A program made the translations under genes and the position numbers. The notes below the pieces were generated by a model. That model was given only the letters and a program-made list of their open reading frames with translations. It had not been told where the DNA came from and did no database searches. A stretch of DNA of 64,000 nucleotides, taken from Cephalopachus bancanus. Its lineage: Eukaryota; Chordata; Mammalia; Primates; Tarsiidae. The stretch is taken from positions 2,852,001-2,916,000 of the forward strand of contig JAPVLO010000232.1 in assembly GCA_027257055.1 (NCBI GenBank), written 5' to 3'. Of this stretch, positions 33,491-45,403 are shown piece by piece. Within the stretch, counting starts at the first letter, position 1. Each line of letters opens with the position of its first letter.

Positions 33491-34732
33491 AAGGATTTTC
33501 TGGGGCCAGGGGTTGAACTTGAAGTGTAACTGAATGACACGTGTATCTGCAGGCAGTGGAGGTGGATGTAACTCTGCAGGAGGTGCAGAGGGGATGGATG
33601 AGGAGGTCCTGAGCATCTGTTAGGAGAGGCTCTCATGCCAGAACTCGGAGGGTGGACACTTTAGGGTTGAGCACCCCCTCTGGGGAGCGAGGCATGCAGA
33701 AGAGCGGCCATTACAACTTGCAAGAAGCATGAGAAATGAGAGTGACACAGCCTCACGTCTAAGATCCTGGCCAGTGCAACTGCATAGAACACCAAGCAAA
33801 CTGGGGTTACAGCAGAAAGCCCAAGCACTTCAGAGCTGGGAGCCAGGGGCCTTCTGGGAGTGCAGGGCTCTGGGGACAGGGGAGCAGACTGGGGCAGAGG
33901 AAAGGGGGTTGTTCCATGTTGGGAGGGCAGCTGAGGTGCCAGCAGCCTGAACCCCCCGGACACACAGCCTGGAAGCTCCCTTTAGAGTCTGATACTCCGG
34001 GCAGGGATTCTGGGGATGAGTCTCTCAGGGATCTGTGGATTTCAGAAACCATACCAAGGAGTTGCACCCTAAGATGACAGGCGGGCTGTGACCCGCTCCC
34101 TGGCCTTCATCCTGAGGCTGCCATACAGATGCCTAAGTACCCTGAGGGAATCAGACTTCAAAGTAAGGAAAGTAAGGCCAGGGAGACCTGGAGCGGCAGC
34201 AAGCCACCTGCCGAGCCCTGCCCTGCTCCCTCCAGGCTCACATGAAGAAGCCTTGAGTGTCAGACTTTATAGGACACCACCCACAGGCTTGGCCTAGCAG
34301 CGCCTTGAGATTCATTCTCTTCCCCAAATGCAGCTGGCCTCGGGCGTTGAATCATTCAGGTTTCGCTCGGGGATACCTAGGCCAGCCCTCGCCTCTGGTA
34401 TTTGAATAAGATTGCAGAGACTGAGGACAACCAACTGAGTGCAGAGGATGCAGGAGGTGGGAAGGGAGAATTCTGCTCCATTCGGCTCCACCCAGCCACC
34501 CCACACACGTCCTCTCTCCAGGAATCCCGGGCCTCCAGCCTTCTTGATCTTGCTTGATGCAGAAACAGTGCTTTGTAGAAGTGCCTAGAATGACAGGAAC
34601 AAGAGAGAGACTGCGGAGACAGGTGACTGCACAGGTCTACTCCTGAAAGCTTTTCGACCATCCTCATGTTTAACCATCCTCCATGGCTCTGGCACCCACG
34701 GTCTTCTCCCTCCCTACCCCACCCCACCCCCA
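33491..34732. other. Unassigned non-coding sequence
   Basis: About 1.2 kb with no gene or repeat recognised. Several frames of 70-140 codons occur on both strands without recognisable domains. Confidence 0.4.
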
Positions 34733-34887
34733 CACTCTCTGTGTGTGTCTGTCTCTCTTCCTTTCTCTCTCTCTCTCCCCCCTCTCTTTTTCCCACCCTC
34801 TCCCTCTGTCTCTTTCTCTGTCTCTCTCTCTCTCTATGTGTGTCTGTCTCACTTCCCCTCTCTGTCTCTGTCTCTGTCTCCCCCTCT

Positions 34888-34918
<31 letters not shown>

Positions 34919-35047
34919 CCCTTTCTCATGCTTTCTTTCTCTGTCTCTATCTCATTCTCTTTCTCTTTCTGTCTCTCCCTCTCTTCTCCCCGCCTCTCTC
35001 GCCTCCCCACCTCCTCCTCCTTCTCCCTCTCCTCTCCTCTCCCCCTA
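34733..35047 (+). repeat. Polypyrimidine (CT)n/(CTGT)n tract, about 315 bp
   Basis: C/T-rich with interspersed GTGTGT and CTGTCT. It opens Ser/Leu/Pro frames in all three plus frames and an Arg/Glu frame on the minus strand. Confidence 0.95.
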
Positions 35048-35692
35048 GCCCCCATCCCCCCTCTCAGGTCAGGGCCACAGTCTGTATGCACAATCCTTCC
35101 TCCCTTCCATGGCTATGAAAAGGATGAATTGCCTCCTTGATCTCCACGTGATGGCCTGTCCAAGCACCCCCTCACCTGCTGGGTACATAATTGAAGTGTG
35201 GTCTCTGAATCTGCCGCTGTTGCAGAGAAACTGACAAAGAGACTGGAGACTGTGAGTCCCAGGCTCTCCTTGGCAGCCCTGAGCACACAAGAAGGCAATT
35301 TTCCACACCCTGCACAAGGGGAAGGCCACACAGTGCTCTCAGATGCTGTAAGTGCCCTTTAACAGGGAATAAGAAATTAACCCAGATGCCCCCAGGCACC
35401 CCTCGCCTCTGCTCCTGCCTAAGAAGGTTCTGGAAGTTTGACAGGGGGCAGACTTGTCTTCCCGGTCTGTGAGAAGCCCTCGGCAGCCTGAGCACTGTCT
35501 ATCCTACACTTCATTTTCCCCACCTCGGTTGGAGTCACTCCAGCAGAAAATAAGCAAATAACTGAAAATAAAAAAAGAACTTCCCAAAGCCGCAAGTCAT
35601 ATCCATAGGACCTCTGCCTATGGGCGAGTCCTAGGCTCCCACCCCTGCCCAGATCCTGGACCCATTCTAACTGAGACTGGTAGCCCATAAGG
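35048..35692. other. Unassigned non-coding sequence
   Basis: Nothing recognised. Confidence 0.4.
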
Positions 35693-36070
35693 CAGGAGTG
35701 GTCCCCAACCTTTTTGGCATCAGGGACCTGATTTGTAGAAGACAATTTTTCTAGAGCAGGGTAAGGGAGAGATGTGCAGTCAAATCTCACTGCTCATGTT
35801 CATCTGTGTTTGCAGCTGCTCCCCAGAGCCAGCATCATCACCTCAGCTCCACCTCGGATCATCAGGCAGGAGATTCTCCTCAGAAGCTGCAGCCTAGATC
35901 CCTTGCATGTGGAGTTCACGGTCAGATTCGCCTCCTATGAGAATCTAATGCCACCGCTGATCTGACAGGAGGCAGAGCTCAGGTCGTCATGTGAATGATG
36001 GGGAGTAACTGTAAGCACAGATGAAACTTCACTCACTGGCCCACTGCTCACCTCCTATTGTGCTGCTCTC
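35693..36070 (+). mobile_element. hAT-type DNA transposon (same family as 21232-21538)
   Basis: 'gtggtccccaacctttttgg', 'catcagggacctgatttg', 'gagaatctaatgcc' and 'gccaccgctgatctgacagg' match the family. 'gctcacctcctattgtgctg' is its 3' region, but the final terminal repeat is degraded. It retains a longer interior than the copy at 21232. Confidence 0.8.
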
Positions 36071-37221
36071 ATTAACACCCATGGTTCCTGGGCTAGCCCA
36101 TCTCTTCTCTCTCTTACCCTTTTTGCTCTGAGCACATGAAAGAAAAAAAAGGAGAAGAAGGAGGATGGTAGGAAGCATTCTGAGCTACAAGGGACCTGAT
36201 GTGTGTCTAAATGGAATGTCTCAGTCTGTGGGGACAAAGCTCATTGACATTCAACTTACAAACAGCAAGGACTCTGAGCACCACCGGCTTCACCACACAA
36301 CATCTCATCTTTTCCAAGTCTCCTGGTATTTCTAAGGTCCTCAGGAATCTTCCAAGCATCAGGCACATCCCAGTCCCAGTGCTGATCCATCCCCCAAATT
36401 CCAAGTGGTCTGGGGCTTCCCCTTCTGAACAGGCAGTGGCAATTCTGCTTCTTTAGGCCTTTTGTGCTAACTTTCTATGGCAGGGTAGACTGTGCCTCAG
36501 TTTCCACTTCCAGCCCAAGGGAAGATCAAGCCCCATGCTCTCGTATCTCCTCTTCTCTGCTTGATTTTCCTGAAAACAACTCCCAGCCTCCCCCACCTTC
36601 TCACCCATGACTACATCTATACTAACATCATTACTTGAACAAGAAGCAGCAAGAGTTCAGGCCAGGCCAAGTAGAAGGTTTGCTAGGAAGTGTCTCCCTC
36701 AGCTCCCAAAGCGTGGAAGGGCACCAGACTGCACAACCAAAGGAGACATTCAGGGGTTCTTGCAGAACAAAGCATGAATCTTCCCCAAAATGATGTTGAT
36801 GTTTTTATCTCCAGCTAGAAGGAATTTTTCAGTAATAAATTTCCCAGCTTCTACACTCAAATTGCAGAAGTCTCAGGGCCAGGGCGCCTAGTTCCATGTG
36901 ACACTTATGTGAATTTCGAGACCATGGATCAGAGTCATGGGAAGAAAGGGCACCACAGAGGAACCCATGCTCCAGTCCCAACACCACCCCCACCTCTAAC
37001 CTGGAAGTTGCCTGGGTTCCTCATCTGTGAGTTGAGAGAGCCTGGCTAGATTTCTCAGGACTGCCTAGTACCACCGCTCTAGCATGGCACTAGCAATTGA
37101 TTAGTAATGACAATCGAGACAAGATTTGGCCTTGACGCCAGTGTCTGATGCATACATGAGAGATCTCTGGTATTCTTTCCCAAAGCAGAAACTCTGTACT
37201 CAGCTTTTGCGGCAGATGATG
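36071..37221. other. Mostly unassigned, with a possible MIR at 36955-37060
   Basis: 'gaagttgcctgggttcctca' and 'tctgtgagttgagagagcct' near 37005-37040 loosely match MIR in sense. The rest is unrecognised. Confidence 0.35.
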
Positions 37222-37400
37222 GAAAGATATGAGTGAGCCGACAGATGTTCATGGAGTGGCCACTGTGTGCCAGACCATATGCTGGGTGCTGGGTTACCTG
37301 GTGACCAGAGAAGACTTGGTGCTCGTGGAAGGGACTGTCAAAGGCATTGTGACCTTTGGGGATCTTTCATGGGGCAGTGAGAATTTTATATTCAATACAT
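37222..37400 (-). mobile_element. L2-like LINE fragment, antisense
   Basis: 'gttcatggagtggccactgt', 'gtgccagaccatatgctggg' and 'gcagtgagaatttt' follow the reverse-complement L2 start (tattgagcacctactatgt, gccaggcactgtgctggg). Confidence 0.5.
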
Positions 37401-37416
37401 GCTCAACGCTGTGGGT

Positions 37417-37745
37417 TGTAGACTGAATTGTGTCCCCCAAGACTCATATAACCCCCAGTGTATATTTGGAGACAGGGCCTTTGTAGAGGTAATTAAAGTT
37501 AAATGAAGTCAAGTAGGTGAGAGTGACTGGGTCCTTACCTGGAGAAAGACCAGAGCTTTCCCTTTGTGCATGTACAGCGAGAGATCATCATGCGAAGACA
37601 AAGAGAAGACACCGTCTTCAAGCCAGGGAGAGAACCCTCACTGGAAACCACATTTGCTGGCACCTTGATCATGGACTTATAGCTTCCAAAAGTGAGAAAA
37701 TAAGTGCCTGGTTAAGTTATGCACAGGGAAACCCAAACTGACTAA
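37417..37745 (+). mobile_element. MaLR (MLT1-type) LTR, sense
   Basis: 'gtagactgaattgtgtcccc', 'ttggagacagggcctttg', 'gaggtaattaaagttaaatg' and 'cttgatcatggactt' are MLT1 landmarks in order. It is nearly complete and has no internal genes. Confidence 0.9.
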
Positions 37746-39064
37746 AACACCATATCTCATCAAATCTAGAACACCATTGACTTTATGACGCACCATTATT
37801 TTAGGTCCATTGCCAATTTTTAAAATTCACTCAATGTATAGTTTGGAGAGGAGACTGTTTCTGAGAAAGGGTTGCAGCCTTTTCTGACAGGCTGGGAAAC
37901 ACAGCCTCCCATGGAAGCCCAGTAGCAGCACTTGCAGGGAGGGAGGGGCAAACAGGAATTGTAGCTCAACACGTTGCCACATATGCATATTCAACAGGTT
38001 ACAGGAGGAGCTATGAATATTCATGAAGACAATCCTAACGCATGTGTACTGAACAGGTGTGTTGCACACAACCCATGTTCACCTTGAGTTGGAGATTTAA
38101 TAATAAATGCATTACAATTAGGCCCTACCTCTCAAAAAGTCTTTTCAGGATACAAGGCACTCAAGTAAGCTGCCTCTGTAAACCAGCCAGAACCAGTCCA
38201 TGGTTTTGGGGTGGCCTTCTTATCAGGAGAAAGTTACTGAGATCAGTCTCTTGTCCAATCAAAGCTGTAGTTATGGCTGGTGGAACAAGGGAGAGGCTGG
38301 TCAGCATCTGGCAATGGATAAGCTGCACGCTGTTTTAATATTGCTTATTGCAAGGCCAGTGCTTGTCTAGCTGTTAGAGAAAACGAAACGCTTTGTGGCA
38401 ATTAGAGCATTGTTTATTCTTTAAGTTAGGGGTATGTGACTTAACCCTTGCCTGGCGTGGACTTGGGTCCTGTTTACAATCTGGTATTTTATTGCCACAG
38501 AGAGTGTTTCTGTCAGTCTCATGATCTCTATTTTAACATTAATGCTGGGCAGTTGTGTCTGAGTCACAAAAAGAAGGGAGTTTGAGGAAGTGTGTCACTC
38601 CCAGTCCCGTCACGGTCAGGAACTCAGTGTTTAAGATTTCTCTGGGGTCCCCTTGCCCAAGATGAGTCCATTCAGTAAGTTGGGGGGCTAAGGATTTTAT
38701 TTTTAGTTTACGATGCTTGTTAGCCCTTAGAACACTTAGACTTATTGAAAGACGTAGAGTGATTTAGATTAACTTTGTGGTTGCTAACCCTAAAGCTAAC
38801 CCTAAAGCTTCTTACTCAGAGTCCAAGGCTTCGAATCACTGTTCAACTCAGGCCTGGAAATGACCCTGTGGGTGGTGGCCGATGACTCAGCCCTTCCAAA
38901 AGGCTCTACTGTTGTCAAGGCTTTCTTCTACGTTCCTGATATGTGTCATGCGAGATGGATGCTGATGTAGTCCTGCTGCCTGTGACACGCAGCTCTTTCC
39001 TACTGATGTCAGCAGCAGACGGTAACATAGCTCTGTCTACTCCGAGTATCTTCTTAAGTCCTTG
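37746..39064. other. Unassigned non-coding sequence with a 12-bp tandem pair
   Basis: About 1.3 kb with no gene. GCTAACCCTAAA occurs twice in tandem at 38783-38806. It looks telomere-like by chance but is not a TTAGGG array. Confidence 0.4.
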
Positions 39065-39425
39065 TGTTCATCTTCCAGGCTGCCATAACAGCATACCCCA
39101 GCCTCAGCGGCTTAAGCAACAGAACTTTATTTTCTCAGGTTTCTGGAGACTGGAAGTCCAAGGTCAAGGTGTGGGCAGCTTTAGTTTTCCCTGAGATCTC
39201 TTTCCTCAACTTGCAAATGGCCACCTTCTTGTTATGTCTTCAGGTGGCCTTTCATCTATGCTCACATATTTCTGGTGTCTCTCCTTTTCTTACAAGGACG
39301 CCACCCGTATGGACCTCATTTTACCTTAATTACCTCCCCAAAGGCCCTATCTCCAAAGATAGTTATTAGGGGTTAGGACTTCAACATACAAATTTGGGGG
39401 TGATGAGATGCAATCCTATCATAGT
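39065..39425 (-). mobile_element. MaLR (MLT1-type) LTR, antisense
   Basis: 'caggctgccataacagcata', 'agcaacagaactttattttc', 'ttaattacctccccaaaggc' and 'aggacttcaacatac' are antisense MLT1 landmarks in order. Confidence 0.85.
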
Positions 39426-40251
39426 CCTATAAATCATTTTGTTTTTACTTTGCAATAAAATGTTGAATTAGCAATATCTTTCGAATGATAGAAATTTGCT
39501 TTGCTTATTAACAACAAATTGACACCCTGCTATTCTGTTTTCCTTTTATATCATCTTTTTGTTTCAGTACCAAATCAGAATGGCATCATTTTGAAAGTAT
39601 TTTAAGTATAAACTAAACCCCAAACATGCAATGTCAATCATGTAACAACTCAATTGTAGGGACAGCAATGTTAGCATCCATGACCAAGACTGCTTGCTCA
39701 GACAATGATCACAAAACCTGACACCACTGTCCAGCCCACAGCATAACATGACATTAATAGCAAGATACATCCCACTTTTAGAAATGCTAAATGTGGAGAA
39801 AAGTATATCTTTGTTAGATGAAATACAGTAAAAGAATTAAATTAGGATATCCGAGTAGTTCTTGTGCAGTTTGAGTTTTTAATAAATCCCCTTCTATATA
39901 ATATATAAACAATTTGCAAAATGCAACAGAGAACAAATTTACTCGAGATTTCAATGAAATTTTTAATGATTCATTTGTTCTAATTTCTTTCTTTAATTTT
40001 CTAGGTAATAAACCCTTCGCTATATGGAATGGTTATGTCCAAATGAATCTAAAATGATACTGGATGTGTCGAAAGCCAACATTTGTGTAATTAAATATAG
40101 TAAATTATGATAAAATTCCCTCTTTTCTCCATCTTGCAGATTGTTTATATCATAGAAATAAATTTATTAAAATTCTCAACAACATAAGGATGTGAGGGCC
40201 ACCCTGTACAGTGTTAAGTGATTGATTACAAGTCTACAGAATGTTGGACTG
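39426..40251. other. Unassigned AT-rich sequence
   Basis: About 0.8 kb, clearly AT-rich, with no gene and no family recognised. Confidence 0.4.
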
Positions 40252-40480
40252 GATGAGGCTGCCCCAGGAAAGGATTTCTCGAGTTGAGACCTGGAAGGTG
40301 AATGAGGAGTCAGCTGGGGGAAGGAACAGCATGCACGGGCCCAGAGGTGGGAGAGGATGACTGAGAAAGAGGCAGATAGGCTTGACGTGGAGGGGAAGGG
40401 AGGGCAGGCATGGCAGACCAGGCAGGAGATGCAGGCAGAGGCCTGGTGGGGCTCTGCTGAGGCCACGTTGGCACACGCCA
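40252..40480 (-). mobile_element. L2-like LINE fragment, antisense
   Basis: 'gagttgagacctggaaggtg', 'ggaacagcatgcacgggccc', 'agaggtgggagaggatga' and 'gaggcctggtggggctctg' follow a common reverse-complement L2 pattern (gagcagagacctgaa, gggaacagcatgtgcaaagg). Confidence 0.5.
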
Positions 40481-40912
40481 CAGTCATTGCTTCATATTTG
40501 AATAATACTAACAGATTACAAATAATACACTTGTTTCATCAGTAAGGGATGAATTGAATAAACCGTGGCCCACCCAAACAGGAATTTCTAGAACATTCTA
40601 AAAAAAGGATCATGGAACACTTTGCCTATTGCTGTGCAATGATCTCTAAGATACATTAAGCACTAGTTGCAAAAGGTGCCAGATGAAAAGTGCTAGATAC
40701 AAAACAGTGAGTACGAGACGCTATAGCTTGGGTTGAAAAGAAAAATTAATTTACACTTGCTTATGTGTGCTAGACTATTTCTGGGAGGATACACAGGAAA
40801 CCAGAAGAGTTGGATACCTCCAGAGAAGGGCATTAGGGCCAGGGACAGGGACAGGAGGAAGAATTTCCATGATTTGCCCTTTGGAATCTTTGAAGTCTTG
40901 CACCCTGCAAAG
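40481..40912. other. Unassigned non-coding sequence
   Basis: Nothing recognised. Confidence 0.35.
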
Positions 40913-41075
40913 GTAGTCCCTACCAAGGAAGTAGTCCCTACCAAGGAAGAAGGGGAAGGAAGGGAAGGGGAAGAAGAGGGGGAGGAGCACGGGGAGGAGG
41001 AGAGGGAAGAGGGCCAGCGGGAGGGGGCCGATTAGGAAGAGGAGAAGGGGAGGGAGGTGGGGGAGGAATAAAGGT
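40913..41075 (+). repeat. 18-bp tandem duplication followed by a purine (GA)-rich tract
   Basis: GTAGTCCCTACCAAGGAA is repeated exactly at 40913-40930 and 40931-40948. It is followed by GGAAGG/GGGGAGG-type purine sequence to about 41075. The Glu/Arg-rich frame there is a low-complexity artefact. Confidence 0.9.
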
Positions 41076-41184
41076 AAAGGTGAGTATTATTTGGGGAAAT
41101 TTAAAAATTTCAACTGTGCATGTAGCTAGTTGAGCATGAGTTGCAGCCACAAGTGCTTGAAAAGCAGTAGTTCCAAGGGGTGAG

Positions 41185-41390
41185 TGAGCAAAGGGTCCTG
41201 AGGTCAAACACAACTAGGTTCAAACCCCACCTGCACACCTTCGCATCCCTGGCAGGTGACCGAACTCCCTAGTGGTACAGTGGAGACGCGAGCAATGGCC
41301 ACCTCATGGGATGACCGCAAGGTGCTTAGGCTTGCAGTGAGCTTAGTTCAGCCCCTGATAGTCAGTCAGCACTCAGGAGACATTCGCTGT
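41185..41390 (+). mobile_element. MIR SINE, sense (diverged)
   Basis: 'taggttcaaaccccacctg', 'ctggcaggtgaccgaactcc' and 'gtgcttaggcttgcagtgag' loosely follow MIR (gggttcgaatcccggctctg, gtgaccttgggcaag). Confidence 0.45.
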
Positions 41391-42324
41391 TCCCATCGCC
41401 TCCAAGAAATATTCCCTTTGTCTTACTCAGGTCTCCCTAGTGCAGACACAGACCCGGACGTGGTCGTGGGCTGGGCTGAGGGGAGAACCCAGTGTGGCCT
41501 GTGTGCCTGACTGCTCCATGACTCTCCTGCGGCAGCTTCTCCCACTCCCTCCCCCTCACCACCCTGGCACAGTGAGCCCCATAGCTTCTGCCTCTTGACC
41601 ATTGAAGAAGCTAGGGGACCAGAGAGACGCATCCAGCTCATGGAGAACATGGCTTTGTTCTAACAGGACATCTGTTACCCGGTCCCATTTCCACATCCTT
41701 TCCAGGGAAATAGATGGTCCATGGCCACCATAATTCCTTCATGACAGAATTAAAGAGGGAGATGATGAAGAAAAATATGGCAACCGATTTGGGATGGGAA
41801 AGTATCTATAATATGAACATCCTGTCCATCATCAAAGAAGAATTGTCCAAGAAGCAGAGAGAGTGCTTTATGCCCAGGCTTTTGATGATAAGACTTCTTT
41901 CTCATTCCTGGTTTCAGAACTTAAACCATGTAGAGGGTTTGTTCTGAGACACCTCTTCTGATAAGAATCCCAAGCCCACCTTCCCTTCCTCTCTCACAGT
42001 GCCCAGCTGCCAACCCTGTGTACCCAGTCCAGGTATAGGTAAGGTGAGGCAGTCACAGCAGCTGAGCCTGATGGTGCTGGGGAGGCCACCAGATGTTTCC
42101 TGTTGGGTTCCTTTCACATGCAGTGCCTTCGGGCCAGGAAGCACCAAGCTGCCTTCTCAGGCGTGCAGCTCAGTGTGCAGAACTGAGTGTGGGCCGCGAG
42201 GGTGACCCCTCCATTACCAAGGATGCCCACTAGCAGCCCATACTGGGACCCGGTGCCAGGTTCCCAGCAGCTGCGCCTCTGCCTTCATGTCACGGTCTCT
42301 GTAAGACTATCAGGAGAGTATCCC
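41391..42324. other. Unassigned non-coding sequence
   Basis: No gene or repeat recognised. A 77-codon frame (41714-41947) has a Lys/Glu-rich N-terminal half but no known domain. Confidence 0.4.
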
Positions 42325-42660
42325 AGGCAACATGGGCTGCCAGAGCCAACACCGCAGACTGAGCGGCCTGAGCAACCCGCCCTGATTTCTCATGGTCCTG
42401 GAGGCTGGGAAGATTGAGAGCAAGGTGTCAGGAGGTGTGGTCCCTGGTGAGGGTCCTCTTCCTGGCTTGTGGACAGTCACCTTCCCATGGTGACTTCACA
42501 AGGCAGAGAGAGTGCTGGTTGCTTGTCCTCTTCTAATCCCTTCACCTGACCTCATCCAATCACCTCCCAAAGGCCCCTCCTCCTGATACCACTGCATTAG
42601 AGGTTAGGGCTTCAACATATGAATGTTAGAGGGACACAAACATGCAACCCATAACAGGGA
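42325..42660 (-). mobile_element. MaLR (MLT1-type) LTR, antisense
   Basis: 'catgggctgccagagccaac', 'ggtcctggaggctgggaaga', 'caatcacctcccaaaggccc' and 'agggcttcaacatatgaatg' are antisense MLT1 landmarks in order. Confidence 0.85.
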
Positions 42661-43424
42661 GGGATGCAAGAGAGACTTCTCACCTGCCCAGGTCTCATGC
42701 ATGAGATCAGGCATGGGGTGGGGATGGAGCTTGGCAGTGTAGCCCTTCAGTGTTCTCATGACTCCACCCCAGGGAGTTTGTGGCTATTTCAGGGAGAAAA
42801 ACACCAAGAGGCTGACAGAGAGGAGATGCCCATGTTCCAGGAAGTGTGCCACCTTACGGCCCGGTGGAAGGAGGCGGCAGAGGTGAATCAGGATGACGCC
42901 GTGGTTGCCTTTCTGGCGGCCATTATCATTTGACAGTTGTAACTCATCTGTAACATACCACGCCTCAGAAATGAGCACCTTGGAAATGGAAATCAGTCCA
43001 GGAAATGGGAAGACAGGCAGCAGGAAACAGGAGTCCGCTGCCCGCAGACCCACATGTGGCTTTCTCAACCTTGGCATTCAAGGCACTGACACGGGCACAA
43101 CATTTGGACTTAAGTCTCTCATCAAGACTGAGTTTCCAGATCCTCGGTCTCTTCCCAGTTCCTGTTCTCCTGTTCTCACTCTCTGGCCGGTGAGCACGGC
43201 TCCTGCTCCCAGTATTTTCCCTGGTAACACCCATCCTCCATGCACATCTCACCTCGCACTGTCCTTGGCACGGTGATGCCATGTCTTCCTCACACTCATT
43301 CATGGGCTGTAGGGGCTCAGCTTACAAGCAGAGGGAACTAGGCTGTAGGTTACTGAGTCAATGAAACCAGGCAGCAACTTGGACCTGATTCTTAATTCAC
43401 TGCCTGCTCCAGTCTCTCACACGG
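42661..43424. other. Unassigned non-coding sequence
   Basis: No gene or repeat recognised. Overlapping frames of 60-127 codons on both strands lack recognisable domains. Confidence 0.4.
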
Positions 43425-44065
43425 TCACACACACATATGTTCACAAACACACAGTGTCATGCATTCACAAAACAGTCACACACACATTTATATACTCATG
43501 AACACACACACTCATGTATATGCTCACACTCACACATACGTTCACAAGCACACACTGTCATGCACCTTGCAAGAACAGTCACACATGTACATACTCAGGG
43601 ACATGTGCACTCATGCACATACTCACTCACACATATGTTCACAAATGCACATTGTCATGTACTCACAAAACCATCACACATACATACACATTTATACACT
43701 CATGGGCACATACATTCATTCACACACCCACACTCACAACATACACTTACAAACACAAACTGTCATTCACTCACAAACACACTTATTGGCATACACACAT
43801 ACACCCTCATATATACTCATGTACACACACTCATGCATACACTCACGTACACTTACAAACACATACTGTCACAGGCTCACAAACACAAACTATCATCCAT
43901 GCATGTACTCATGCATACACTCACACACATACACAAAGACTCATACTAGCACAAACATCCACTGATATACACATGTGCACACAGACACTCACACATACAC
44001 TCATATACCCACTTCACCATGTCACACACACTGTCATGCACTCATCACTCCCACTCATACTATCA
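43425..44065 (+). repeat. CA-rich minisatellite with units of about 100 bp
   Basis: The phrase GTTCACAAAC (or CTTACAAAC) followed by 'acactgtcatgcactcac' recurs at 43439, 43540, 43637, 43746 and 43852. The spacings are 101, 97, 109 and 106 bases. Each unit continues with 'cacatttatatactcatg' and 'actcatgcacatactcac' variants. All three plus frames stay open for about 500 bases because the repeat lacks stop triplets. Confidence 0.9.
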
Positions 44066-45004
44066 TGAATATCTTTCTGAGCACAGATTAGCTTTCCATC
44101 TCCAACGTTATCAAATAATTTGTAATTGTCGAGATGAGTGACTTGCAGACCCTTCCTCTTATCCAATGCTCACCAGTTTTCCAGAGGCATAAACTGTGGG
44201 AGTTGGCCGTTTCCCATGGGCCTTGCCAAGGGAAGTCACCAGGAGAGGCATCTCGGGCTTTCCTCTGCCTTTCCTCTCTGACGGTGATGCTGCTCCACAT
44301 CCCGACAGTTCCTCCCCCCTTGGCTTTTCCTACCTCTTGAGGGAAACTGAAGCAGAAGCATTCAGGGGCCCAGTCACTGTGCTCATCCCTCCTCAACTCT
44401 GCTCAAGAGCAGGAAATGCTGACCTCGTCGGTTGTGTCCTACCTTGCATGACCTCTAGGGGCAAGATTCCTGCTCAGTTAACACAGTGGGTCCATGCGGT
44501 CTGCACCACCACATCCAACAGCCCAAGTCAAATCATGAGAAACCATCAGGCAGACCCACATCAAGGGAGATTCTGCAAAATACTTGACCAGTATCCTTCT
44601 AAAGTGTCAAGGTCGTGAAAACCTAGGACACCATCACAGACAGCAGGAGACTAAGGAGACGTGACAACCAAATGCCATGTGGGACCCTGGATGGGGGCAG
44701 AAGAGCCAGGGCATCTGAAGTCTGGGTAGCAGCACTGTGCCAACGTGCATCCCCCTGCCCTGACCGCAGCACAGGGGTCTGAGAAATGCATGGGAACTGC
44801 ACCACCTGGGCAATTCTTCTAAAAATCTACAGTCACCCCCAAGCAAAAGGTTATTCTAAAGGAAGGCAGGCCCAGCCCACATGACAATGTTCACTCGGCC
44901 CTGTGAAACTGATGATTACATATGACAAGGACATGCCAAGAGCACATACATGAGCCCCGCCTGGTGGGGCTTTGCTCAGGGAAGGTGTACACAGCAGTCA
45001 CATA
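44066..45004. other. Unassigned non-coding sequence
   Basis: Nothing recognised. Chance frames only, such as 44196-44618 (140 codons, no domain). Confidence 0.4.
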
Positions 45005-45305
45005 CTGCCTGTGCCATTGGTTAGAGGTGCAGGCATGCCAGAAAAGAGCAGAGGTGCAGCCTTCCCATCAGGGGCATTTTAATACATCGTTTATATGCAT
45101 ATATTATATTATATTATATTATATTATATTATATTATATTATATTATATTATATTATATTATATTATATTATATTATTACACATACACAAAGAGGGATCC
45201 AAAAAATGGAATTATTTTCTGGAGGGTGGTCTTCTTGTAGCCCAGGCTTCTCCTGCTAGGTAAGTGTTCTAGGAGCCCTTCAGCATCTGTGGACCAGCTA
45301 GTATT
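45005..45305 (+). repeat. Unclassified dispersed repeat, copy R1
   Basis: This is homologous to 49120-49378. Shared landmarks are 'cattttaatacat' (R2 cattttgatacat), 'agagggatccaaaaaatgga' (R2 agagggcccaaaaaattgga), 'ctggagggtggtc' (R2 ttggagggtgggtc) and 'gtgttctagg' (R2 gtgctctagg). An (ATATT)n expansion splits it. It lies just upstream of the mariner relic. Confidence 0.8.
45101..45175 (+). repeat. (ATATT)15 pentanucleotide microsatellite
   Basis: Fifteen uninterrupted ATATT units sit inside repeat copy R1, where copy R2 has irregular 'atatatacattacatat'. The array arose after the two copies separated. Confidence 0.97.
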
Positions 45306-45403
45306 GTTAGGAGAAGCTGCGTTCAGCTTCAGTGAATGCTATTTTTTTTTGGTTACTCTTTCAACACGTTTGTTCATTTCATGATGGGTGATCTATGAGC
45401 ACA

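Noticed and set aside
34666..35140. Ser/Leu-rich frames in the second pyrimidine tract
   Set aside because: Low-complexity artefact; all three forward frames are open.
38783..38806. Telomere-like repeat GCTAACCCTAAA x2
   Set aside because: Only two units, 12-bp period and not TTAGGG/CCCTAA in tandem; most simply a small duplication.
43425..44065. CRISPR-like array (repeat spacing near 100 bases)
   Set aside because: The units are degenerate throughout with no conserved repeat alternating with unique spacers, and the DNA is clearly mammalian.
43437..44068. Three overlapping His/Thr-rich frames of 168-184 codons
   Set aside because: All three forward frames are open because the CA-rich minisatellite lacks stop triplets.
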